A stretch of DNA of 64,000 bases from Prevotella sp. oral taxon 299 str. F0039 (GTDB taxonomy: Bacteria > Bacteroidota > Bacteroidia > Bacteroidales > Bacteroidaceae). This document shows positions 56,927 through 64,000 of this stretch, one piece after another; within the stretch, counting starts at the first letter, position 1, and each line of letters starts with the position of its first letter. The stretch is from the NCBI RefSeq assembly GCF_000163055.2, contig NC_022111.1, positions 1,302,001 through 1,366,000 of the forward strand, read 5' to 3'. The notes under the pieces were generated by a model. The model did no database searches. It was not told where the DNA came from and saw nothing but the letters and a program-made list of their open reading frames with translations. The position numbers and the translations under genes are program-made.

Positions 56927-57619
56927 ATGTCGTGTATATTAAATATTGAAACAAGTACCAACGTTTGTTCGGTAGCAGTTAGTCAAGATGGATCGTGTAT
57001 CTTTAATAAAGAAGACCATGACGGACCTAATCACGCTGTGATATTAGGCGTGTTTGTGCAAGAAGCATTGTCTTTTATCGATAGTCACGCTATTCCTTTA
57101 GATGCAGTAGCAGTGAGTTGTGGTCCTGGTTCGTACACAGGTTTGCGCATAGGACTATCTATGGCGAAGGGAATTTGCTACGGAAGAGATGTGAAACTCA
57201 TTGCTATTCCTACCCTAGAGCTGATGTGTGTGCCTCTTCTTTTAGGCGAAAAGATTAGCGAAGAGAATGCTCTTTTATGCCCAATGATTGATGCTCGACG
57301 TATGGAAGTGTACTCTCAGTTCTTCGATAGAGCATTAAAAGAGGTGCGTTCTATCAATGCAGACATCGTAGAAAGCAACACTTATGATGATATTTTGGCA
57401 CAACAACCAGTGTATTTCTTTGGTAATGGAGCCGAAAAGTGCCACGAAGTGCTCACACATCACAATGCACATATCATCGAAGGAATAGTTCCTTTGGCAA
57501 AAAATATGTATCCTTTGGCAGAAAAGAGAATGGCTAACGAGCAGTTTGAAGACGTTGCTTACTTCGTTCCTTTCTATCTAAAAGACTTCGTTGCCAAAGA
57601 AGCTAAGAAACTATTGTAA
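56927..57619 (+). CDS. tsaB: tRNA threonylcarbamoyladenosine biosynthesis protein TsaB
   Basis: Partner of TsaD and TsaE in making t6A37 of tRNAs. 230 residues, ASKHA fold: N-terminal ILNIETSTNVCSVA and GPGSYTGLRIGLSMAKG (about 67-83). Usual length. Divergent from yicC. Confidence 0.93.
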   Translation: MSCILNIETSTNVCSVAVSQDGSCIFNKEDHDGPNHAVILGVFVQEALSFIDSHAIPLDAVAVSCGPGSYTGLRIGLSMAKGICYGRDVKLIAIPTLELMCVPLLLGEKISEENALLCPMIDARRMEVYSQFFDRALKEVRSINADIVESNTYDDILAQQPVYFFGNGAEKCHEVLTHHNAHIIEGIVPLAKNMYPLAEKRMANEQFEDVAYFVPFYLKDFVAKEAKKLL

Positions 57620-57708
57620 TGATAAGGCAAAGCAATGGTTTTACCAAAGCATTGCAAATGGTTACAACCCCGAATTGAAAAGTTATATAACGAGGATAAG
57701 AAAAACAA

Positions 57709-58305
57709 ATGAATATAGCAGGATTAGATTATAATACACAACGAGAAAAGCTCATTTTGTCGGAGTATGGACGTGAAATTCAAGAGATGGTGCATTATGC
57801 AGTGAACCTAACAGATAAGAATGAACGTCAAAGATGCGCTGAGACAATTGTGCGAATAATGGCTCGAATGACTCCAAATACAACCGATCCCGAAAGCAAA
57901 AAGCAAAAGCTTTGGGACCATTTAGCTATTATTAGCAACTTTGAACTTGACATTGATTATCCTGTTGACTTATCAACTGCACGTGAATTAGCAGGAAAGC
58001 CAGAGCCAATAGCTTATCCTCACAATCGCATACCCGTTCGTCATTACGGCAAAATGGTATTCGATACGCTCAATAAAATAAAGGATATGGAGCCTTCTTC
58101 TGAACGAGATGAGCTGATAAGAATCACTGCAAACCATATGAAAAGCTGCTTAGAGCAATATGGACACGGCTCTCTTGATGATGAAAGAATAGCTTCTGAT
58201 ATGGCACATTTTACCGAAGGACAAGTGCAACTCGATGTAAATGCAATGCCATTGAAAAAGAATTGTGCCAAAGTAGTTAACGAAAAGAAACGTAAGAAAA
58301 GATAG
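57709..58305 (+). CDS. DUF4290 domain-containing protein
   Basis: 198 residues, helical, no signal peptide, confined to Bacteroidota. It directly precedes murA (1-bp gap), as seen in relatives, suggesting a role linked to wall synthesis or cell growth. The C-terminus is basic (NEKKRKKR). Function unknown. Confidence 0.82.
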   Translation: MNIAGLDYNTQREKLILSEYGREIQEMVHYAVNLTDKNERQRCAETIVRIMARMTPNTTDPESKKQKLWDHLAIISNFELDIDYPVDLSTARELAGKPEPIAYPHNRIPVRHYGKMVFDTLNKIKDMEPSSERDELIRITANHMKSCLEQYGHGSLDDERIASDMAHFTEGQVQLDVNAMPLKKNCAKVVNEKKRKKR

Positions 58306-58306
58306 T

Positions 58307-59617
58307 ATGGAAGCATTTTTAATTGAAGGAGGACATCCATTAAAAGGAGTTATTCACCCACAAGGAGCCAAAAACGAGGCTCTTGAGGTTATTTGTGCAG
58401 CTCTACTCACCACAGATGAGGTGGTAATAAAGAATATTCCAGACATCTTAGACGTAAATAATTTAATTCAATTGCTTAAAGATGTTGGTGTAACCGTTAA
58501 GCAGTTGAGTCGCAATAACTATTCTTTTAAAGCCGACAACATCAACTTAGACTATTTAGAAAGTGATGAGTTTGTAAAGAAATGTGCCGCTTTAAGAGGT
58601 AGTGTGTTGATGATTGGACCACTATTGGGTCGCTTTCATAAGGCAGTTATCACCAAACCAGGTGGCGATAAGATTGGAAGACGCCGCTTAGATACCCACT
58701 TCTTGGGATTTAAACAATTGGGAGCAGACTTCGTTCACGATCCTTCTCGCAACGTTTACTCTATTAATGCAAAGCATTTGCACGGCAATTATATGCTACT
58801 TGATGAGGCTTCGATAACAGGAACCGCTAATATTATCATGGCAGCAGTGCTTGCTGAGGGTGTAACCACAATTTATAATGCAGCGTGTGAGCCTTATATT
58901 CAACAATTATGTAAGCTCTTAAACAGTATGGGAGCACGCATTAGTGGCATTGCTTCAAATCTTTTAACCATTCAAGGAGTGTCTTCTTTGCATGGAGCAA
59001 CGCACACTATACTTCCAGATATGATCGAAGTAGGATCGTTTATCGGTCTTGCTGCAATGATTGGCGATGGAATTACCATCAAAAACGTCTCTGTTGAGAA
59101 TCTAGGAATTATCCCCGACACCTTCAAAAGAATGGGTGTTAAGATGCAAATAAAGGGAGATGACCTTTATATTCCAAAGCAAGAACACTACGAAATCGAG
59201 TCTTTTATAGATGGAACCATCATGACTTTGAGTGATTCTCCATGGCCTGGACTCACTCCCGACTTGCTTTCTGTGCTCCTTGTTGTGGCTTCTCAGGCTC
59301 AAGGTAGCGTATTAATACATCAAAAGATGTTTGAAAGTAGATTGTTTTTTGTCGACAAGTTAATTGATATGGGAGCTCAAATCATTCTTTGCGACCCTCA
59401 TAGAGCAGTCGTAGTAGGGCACGATCGCAAACGAAACTTACGCTCGGGAAACATGTCAAGTCCTGATATTAGAGCCGGAATAGCCCTTCTTATTGCCGCA
59501 TTATGTGCCGAAGGAACAAGCAGAATATCTAATATTTCACAGATAGATCGTGGCTATGAGGATATAGAAAGACGTCTTAACGACCTTGGAGCCAAAATAA
59601 CTAGAGTGAAAGGATAA
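58307..59617 (+). CDS. murA: UDP-N-acetylglucosamine 1-carboxyvinyltransferase
   Basis: First committed step of peptidoglycan synthesis (enolpyruvyl transfer to UDP-GlcNAc). 436 residues, family length. Substrate-site KNEAL (22-26) and the active-site loop PGGDKIGRRRLD are present, but the position of the fosfomycin-reactive Cys115 of E. coli is Asp (D121 here). In other bacteria, Asp at this position keeps activity and gives intrinsic fosfomycin resistance. It is followed 17 bp later by rimM. Confidence 0.94.
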   Translation: MEAFLIEGGHPLKGVIHPQGAKNEALEVICAALLTTDEVVIKNIPDILDVNNLIQLLKDVGVTVKQLSRNNYSFKADNINLDYLESDEFVKKCAALRGSVLMIGPLLGRFHKAVITKPGGDKIGRRRLDTHFLGFKQLGADFVHDPSRNVYSINAKHLHGNYMLLDEASITGTANIIMAAVLAEGVTTIYNAACEPYIQQLCKLLNSMGARISGIASNLLTIQGVSSLHGATHTILPDMIEVGSFIGLAAMIGDGITIKNVSVENLGIIPDTFKRMGVKMQIKGDDLYIPKQEHYEIESFIDGTIMTLSDSPWPGLTPDLLSVLLVVASQAQGSVLIHQKMFESRLFFVDKLIDMGAQIILCDPHRAVVVGHDRKRNLRSGNMSSPDIRAGIALLIAALCAEGTSRISNISQIDRGYEDIERRLNDLGAKITRVKG

Positions 59618-59633
59618 TCCCTTTAAGAATAAA

Positions 59634-60158
59634 ATGATTAGAGAAGAGAGCGTATATAGAATAGGAGTGATAGGCAAACCACATGGAGTTAAAGGCGAAG
59701 TGTCGATGTCTTTCACCGATGATGCATTCGATAGAGTAGACGCCGACTATCTTGTTTTGAAGATAGAAGGCATCTTTGTGCCCTTTTTTATGGAGGAATA
59801 TCGATTTAAGAGCAATGAAACAGCATTGATAAAGTTCGAGAATATCGATTCACAAGAGCGTGCAAAAGAACTCACAGGATGCGAAGTTTTCTTCCCAAGA
59901 GAATTAGTTCAAGAGCTAACTGACGAGCTTTCTTGGGCTCAAATTATTGGTTTTCAGCTTATTGATGCGCAGACTTGCAATGCAATAGGCACCATAGTAG
60001 ATGTTGATGAAACCACCATTAACACCTTATTTGTTGTAGAAGACCATCAAAACAACGAGCTTCTTATTCCTGCTTCCGAAGAGTTTATAAAAGAAGTAGA
60101 TGCTGATAAGAAGACAATAAAAGTGACCTTACCACAAGGTATATTAGATTTAGAATAA
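59634..60158 (+). CDS. rimM: 16S rRNA processing protein RimM
   Basis: 30S maturation factor, 174 residues: N-terminal RimM barrel with GKPHGVKGEVSM (about 14-25) and C-terminal PRC-barrel. Its stop overlaps the dxr start by one base (TAATG). Confidence 0.94.
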   Translation: MIREESVYRIGVIGKPHGVKGEVSMSFTDDAFDRVDADYLVLKIEGIFVPFFMEEYRFKSNETALIKFENIDSQERAKELTGCEVFFPRELVQELTDELSWAQIIGFQLIDAQTCNAIGTIVDVDETTINTLFVVEDHQNNELLIPASEEFIKEVDADKKTIKVTLPQGILDLE

Positions 60159-61312
60159 TGAAAAAGCAAATATGCATACTTGGTTCCACTGGTTCTATCG
60201 GAACACAAGCGCTTAAAGTGATAGAAGAACATGTCGACTTGTTTGAGGTATATTGCCTAACTGCCAACAATAGGGTAGAAGAATTGGCGCAACAAGCTCG
60301 CAAGTTTCGCCCCGATAGCGTTGTTATTGCTAACGAAGAGCGATATGAAGAGCTAAAAGAACTATTGCACGATTGTCCTGAAATAAAGGTTTATGCAGGA
60401 AAAGAAGCCATAGACGAAGTGGTGCAAGCTGCGCCAATAGACCTCGTACTCACTGCAATGGTGGGCTTTTCGGGTCTTTCTCCAACCATAAAAGCAATCG
60501 AAGCACGTAAAAAAATATGTCTTGCTAACAAAGAAACACTTGTTGTTGCAGGCGAACTTATTGGCGCATTAGCCGCTCAATACAATGTTCCTATTTTGCC
60601 AGTAGATAGCGAACACTCTGCAATCTTTCAGTGTTTAGTAGGCGAAGGCAACAATCCTATCAGTAAGATCTTATTAACTGCAAGCGGAGGTCCATTCCGT
60701 TTGAAAACAGCCGACGAGCTTTTGCATGTAACAAAGGCAGATGCTTTGAAGCATCCAACATGGAATATGGGTGCAAAGATAACCATCGACTCGGCTACTA
60801 TGATGAATAAAGGCTTCGAAGTGATAGAGGCTAAGTGGCTATTTGGGGTAGATGTAGACAAAATAGAAGTGTTGGTGCACCCACAATCCATTGTTCATAG
60901 TGCCGTACAGTTCGTTGATGGCTCGGTAAAAGCACAGCTCGGAGTACCCGATATGTGCCTTCCCATTCAGTATGCCTTTACTTATCCCGATCGAATTACA
61001 TTGAAAGGCGAAGAATTAAACCTGTTTAATCACCGCTTAGAGTTCTTTCCTGCCGACCAAGAGAAGTTCCGTTGTCTTGCAATGGCATACGAAGCATCTC
61101 GCAAAGGGGGCAACATGCCTTGCATCTTAAATGCAGCAAACGAAATAGTTAACGAAGCATTTAGAAACGATGCCTGCTCTTTCTTGCAGATTGCAGAGGT
61201 AATCGAGAAGACGATGAACGCTGTTTCGTTCGACGCAAATCCTTCTTACGATACCTATATTCAAACCGATTTAGAGGCAAGAAGAAAGGCAACCGAATTA
61301 CTTTCATTGTAA
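60158..61312 (+). CDS. dxr: 1-deoxy-D-xylulose 5-phosphate reductoisomerase
   Basis: Second step of the MEP isoprenoid pathway: DXP + NADPH gives MEP. 384 residues with GSTGSIGTQAL (8-18, NADPH site), VDSEHSAIFQ (metal and substrate) and MNKGFEVIEA. ispD, the next enzyme, begins at 63798, so two MEP genes are close together. Confidence 0.96.
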   Translation: MKKQICILGSTGSIGTQALKVIEEHVDLFEVYCLTANNRVEELAQQARKFRPDSVVIANEERYEELKELLHDCPEIKVYAGKEAIDEVVQAAPIDLVLTAMVGFSGLSPTIKAIEARKKICLANKETLVVAGELIGALAAQYNVPILPVDSEHSAIFQCLVGEGNNPISKILLTASGGPFRLKTADELLHVTKADALKHPTWNMGAKITIDSATMMNKGFEVIEAKWLFGVDVDKIEVLVHPQSIVHSAVQFVDGSVKAQLGVPDMCLPIQYAFTYPDRITLKGEELNLFNHRLEFFPADQEKFRCLAMAYEASRKGGNMPCILNAANEIVNEAFRNDACSFLQIAEVIEKTMNAVSFDANPSYDTYIQTDLEARRKATELLSL

Positions 61313-61373
61313 AAAGCATTGCTTAAGCATATTATTTGTGCTACAAATACATATTGTTTCATTTGCAACAAAA

Positions 61374-61392
61374 GCCTATCGGGTCGATAGGC
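61374..61392 (+). other. small hairpin between dxr and rseP
   Basis: GCCTATC (61374-61380) with GATAGGC (61386-61392), 5-nt loop, no U-tract. A single degenerate unit of the 22-bp repeat (AAAAGCATTGCTT) lies at 61312-61324. Confidence 0.4.
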
Positions 61393-61452
61393 ATACTGCA
61401 TGTGCAACGCCATTCAATAACAATTAAAATATTAACGATAAATCAATAAAAC

Positions 61453-62829
61453 ATGGAAATATTCCTTATACGACTTTTACAGTTTATGTTCGCCATCTCA
61501 TTGTTGGTGTTATTGCACGAAGGAGGTCACTTCTTTTTTGCTCGTTTGTTTGGTATTAGGGTCGAAAAGTTCTATCTTTTCTTTGATCCTTGGTTTCATT
61601 TATTCGAGTTTAAGCCCAAAAACAGCGACACACGCTATGGAGTAGGCTGGTTGCCACTAGGTGGTTACTGCAAAATAGCAGGTATGATTGATGAGAGTAT
61701 GGACACCGAACAATTACAAAAGCCTGCCGAACATTGGGAATTTAGAAGTAAACCCGCTTGGCAACGCCTTCTTGTTATGCTTGGAGGAGTGATGGTTAAC
61801 TTCCTACTTGCATTGTTCATTTATTCAATGATTATGTTTACATGGGGCGATAAGTTTGTGAAAACAAGCGATATGACTCATGGAATGAAATTCAATAGCG
61901 AAGCAAAAGCCTTAGGTTTTCACGATGGTGACATTTTGGTAGGAACCGAATTAGGAGTCTTTAAGAGTCTTGATGCCGACACCTATCGTGCTCTTGCAAC
62001 TGCAAAACGTGTAGATGTGCTTCGCAATGGTCAAAAGGTTAGCTTAGCAATGCCAGGCAATTTGGACCTATTAGATATGATTAAGTCTACACCTCGCTTT
62101 GTAGACGTGTTTATTCCTAATACAGTTGATAGCGTAATGTCAGACTCGCCAGCGGCTAAAGTAGGAATTAAAGCTGGCGATAAGATTGTGAAATTTAACA
62201 ACACTCCGATCGCTTCGTATAACGATTTTGTTGAGGCTACAGGCAGAATTGCTGATGTTTTGGCATCAACAAAGAACCCTTCAGACAGCGCAAAGGCTCT
62301 AAAAGCAACTATTTCGTTTGTTCATCAAGGCGACACTGCAGTGCAACAAGTGCCCATCACCCTAACAAAAGATGCTAAAGTGGGTATCTTTGCAGGTTCA
62401 ATTATGCAAACTTATAAAGTCACCCACATCTCTTATGGCTTCTTAGAGAGCTTCCCTGCAGGTGTAAAACACGGCATGAAGGTGCTTTCTGGCTATGTAG
62501 GTGATATGAAATACCTATTCTCTGGCGAAGGAGCAAAGAGCATTGGAGGCTTCGGTTCTATTGCATCTATGTTCCCTGCAGAATGGAATTGGTATATGTT
62601 TTGGAGCATGACAGCTTTCTTAAGCATCATTCTTGCATTCATGAACATACTTCCTATTCCTGCATTAGATGGCGGACACGTTCTCTTCTTGCTATATGAA
62701 ATGATTACAGGACGCAAACCTGGGGAGAAATTCCTTATCGTTGCAGAGTATATTGGCATAGGACTTCTTCTCTTATTGATGATTGTTGCCAATATGAACG
62801 ACATTCTTCGCTGGTTGGGATACATGTAA
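61453..62829 (+). CDS. rseP: RIP zinc metalloprotease RseP (site-2 protease)
   Basis: Intramembrane protease cleaving anti-sigma factors and signal peptide remnants. 458 residues: first helix with zinc site HEGGH (22-26), one or two periplasmic PDZ domains (about 145-315, with SPAAKVGIKAGDKI), and the last helices with PALDGGH, the third zinc ligand region. It ends the DUF4290-murA-rimM-dxr-rseP run. Confidence 0.94.
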   Translation: MEIFLIRLLQFMFAISLLVLLHEGGHFFFARLFGIRVEKFYLFFDPWFHLFEFKPKNSDTRYGVGWLPLGGYCKIAGMIDESMDTEQLQKPAEHWEFRSKPAWQRLLVMLGGVMVNFLLALFIYSMIMFTWGDKFVKTSDMTHGMKFNSEAKALGFHDGDILVGTELGVFKSLDADTYRALATAKRVDVLRNGQKVSLAMPGNLDLLDMIKSTPRFVDVFIPNTVDSVMSDSPAAKVGIKAGDKIVKFNNTPIASYNDFVEATGRIADVLASTKNPSDSAKALKATISFVHQGDTAVQQVPITLTKDAKVGIFAGSIMQTYKVTHISYGFLESFPAGVKHGMKVLSGYVGDMKYLFSGEGAKSIGGFGSIASMFPAEWNWYMFWSMTAFLSIILAFMNILPIPALDGGHVLFLLYEMITGRKPGEKFLIVAEYIGIGLLLLLMIVANMNDILRWLGYM

Positions 62830-62917
62830 ATCAGCTCTTAAAACGGCAACTATGCAACTGAAAATTTAGTGGATTGCCGTTTGAAAACAAAGAAATTGCA
62901 ATAGCAATACATAAAAG

Positions 62918-62953
62918 AAACGAGCAAACAACTTTGTGTTGTCTGCTCGTTTT
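62918..62953 (+). terminator. intrinsic terminator of the murA-rseP operon
   Basis: Stem AAACGAGCA plus ACAAC with one bulge or mismatch, partner GTTGT and TGCTCGTTT (to 62953), 5-nt loop, ending in TTTTTATG. Confidence 0.85.
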
Positions 62954-63040
62954 TATGTTACATCAACCTAAGTAATCTTCTTACGGGTTGTATCTCTTTA
63001 TCTTTTTACGTTTCAACTCTTTCTTGTTGACATCAAGGAG

Positions 63041-63508
63041 CTATTGGAACGAGAAGTTGAAAGAACTACTTGTTGTGGTTTTGCCTTTGTATTCTCCTGA
63101 AAGAGTGGTGCCACCATTATTATATATCAGATTGTATTCGATCTTAATATTATTTTTGTTGGTGAGTTGAACGTAGAGTTTACTTCCTTTTGCAAACACA
63201 TCTCCTGTTCCGTGGTCTGCAATTTTGTTGCTATGTTCCACTTTCCAGTCGCCAGCAACAGTGAGATCAATTTCAGTTCCGTTACTTGTTTTAGGAATTT
63301 CGAAATAATAATAGTCTCTATCAGCTCTGTTTTTGCCCAACTGAATGGTGAAATGATTACCCTTAGAGCCTACTATTACTGCTTGATCATCTTTTGAAAA
63401 GCCCTTCAAATCGTCGTTACTTCCGCAAGAACTAAGCGTTAAAGCAAATGCAAAAAGAGCGCAAAACGAGAGTAAGAGGTATTTTGTTGATTGGTATATT
63501 TTATTCAT
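63041..63508 (-). CDS. small lipoprotein of unknown function
   Basis: 155 residues with a type II signal peptide (lipobox LSSC, Cys28) and a beta-rich C-terminal domain ending in aromatic residues (FNFSFQ). No family recognised. Monocistronic, convergent with rseP. Confidence 0.75.
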   Translation of the reverse strand: MNKIYQSTKYLLLSFCALFAFALTLSSCGSNDDLKGFSKDDQAVIVGSKGNHFTIQLGKNRADRDYYYFEIPKTSNGTEIDLTVAGDWKVEHSNKIADHGTGDVFAKGSKLYVQLTNKNNIKIEYNLIYNNGGTTLSGEYKGKTTTSSSFNFSFQ

Positions 63509-63727
63509 ATTCTTTTGTTTAAATGATTATTGTGTTATCCTTATTATTCTAAATAAACGCAAGAAAAGCGTTTTTATTGTGTAGTGATGTAACCATTCTG
63601 CAACACTTTTTTAGAGTTGATTTCTTTTCCCCTCTTTTTAGGAACAATAGAAAAATGCATAAAAATAGTGATAAAAGGCATATTCAGCCTTTCTTTTAGT
63701 GCAGATAAAATACAAAAGAATAGAAAA

Positions 63728-63759
63728 TTTGGATAATAAGTAAGTTTTGAATAACTTTG
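63728..63759 (+). promoter_or_regulatory. ispD promoter
   Basis: TTTG (63728-63731), 20-bp spacer, TAACTTTG (63752-63759), 39 bp upstream of the start. A GGAG stands 9 bp before the ATG. 63509-63727 shows nothing else. Confidence 0.78.
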
Positions 63760-63797
63760 TTATCGTAATAACGCATCGCAAAAGAAAGGAGACAACA

Positions 63798-64000
63798 ATG
63801 AATTATGCAATTATTGTGGCAGGAGGAAAAGGCATTCGAATGGGTAATGACATACCTAAACAATTTATGTTGTTGTGCAATAAGCCCATATTGATGCACA
63901 CTATTGAGCGTTTTAGGGCTTTTGATGCACAGATAAAGATTGTTGTTGTGTTGCCAAAAGAACAGCAACAATATTGGAACAACTTATGTTCCGACTATCA
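63798..64000 (+). CDS. ispD: 2-C-methyl-D-erythritol 4-phosphate cytidylyltransferase, N-terminal part
   Basis: The open frame runs off the right edge after 67 codons. It starts MNYAIIVAGGKGIRMG, the nucleotidyltransferase signature, followed by DIPKQF and MHTIERF as in IspD. It makes CDP-ME from MEP, the product of the dxr enzyme encoded about 3 kb upstream. Other cytidylyltransferases of the same fold (TarI-like) cannot be excluded without the C-terminus. Confidence 0.85.
   Translation, partial: MNYAIIVAGGKGIRMGNDIPKQFMLLCNKPILMHTIERFRAFDAQIKIVVVLPKEQQQYWNNLCSDY

Overview
The window is one chromosomal segment of a Bacteroidota bacterium, most likely Prevotella or a close Prevotellaceae relative. 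The evidence is AT-rich DNA, Bacteroidetes-type promoters (TTTG, 19-20 bp, TAnnTTTG) at several genes, few Shine-Dalgarno sites, and families largely confined to this phylum (DUF4294, DUF4290, HYC_CC_PP, DUF6377-type regulators, GH97). There is no phage, IS element, integron or CRISPR array.

Layout: (1) 200-2255, a dicarboxylate symporter and a VanX-like D-Ala-D-Ala dipeptidase. (2) 2360-9769, a minus-strand heavy-metal efflux operon (HYC_CC_PP protein, CusA/CzcA pump, TolC channel, CusB adaptor, HMA metal-binding protein), followed by a broken second copy of the dipeptidase gene at 10060-10341, so the operon lies between direct repeats. (3) 10421-12794, a lipoprotein, tRNA-Leu(CAA), a 44-bp-unit minisatellite and a long non-coding stretch. 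(4) 12795-20386, a minus-strand envelope-modification cluster: phosphoethanolamine-transferase-like enzyme, two acyltransferase-3 proteins, a polyprenyl-phosphate phosphoribosyltransferase of the UbiA superfamily, a HAD phosphatase, a GtrA protein and a polytopic GT-C-like protein. (5) 20990-25496, a GH97 alpha-glucosidase (SusB-like) divergent from a SusR-like membrane regulator. (6) 25754-35920, DsbA-like protein, upp, pckA, a GH109-like oxidoreductase-fold protein, an RluA-type pseudouridine synthase, a Crp/Fnr regulator divergent from a cupin, and a WG-repeat protein. (7) 36224-43964, an SDR plus PAP2 pair (possibly sphingolipid-related), DUF4294, mannose-1-phosphate guanylyltransferase, HAD phosphatase, U32 peptidase, SufE and a SpoU methyltransferase. 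(8) 44020-49599, a large propeller-transmembrane-coiled-coil protein of unknown function, tRNA-Arg(TCT) and an S1 sulfatase. (9) 50068-64000, housekeeping genes: Wzx-like flippase, xerD, aroQ, O-methyltransferase, ECF sigma factor, nadD-gmk-yicC, tsaB, DUF4290-murA-rimM-dxr-rseP, a lipoprotein and the start of ispD.

The most unusual signal is not a gene. At least fifteen places, almost all intergenic, carry short arrays (usually four units) of a degenerate 22-bp repeat. Its core is the near-palindrome AAAAGCAnTGCTTTT, and the period stays at 22 bp (about two helical turns). One array lies within the predicted 5' leader of a sulfatase gene, one overlaps a terminator, and one three-unit array (66 bp, frame-preserving) lies inside the flippase coding sequence. 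The minisatellite at 11694-11870 also has a 44 = 2 x 22 bp period. The family looks like an intrinsically phased protein-binding or structural element, and I do not recognise it as a named repeat family.
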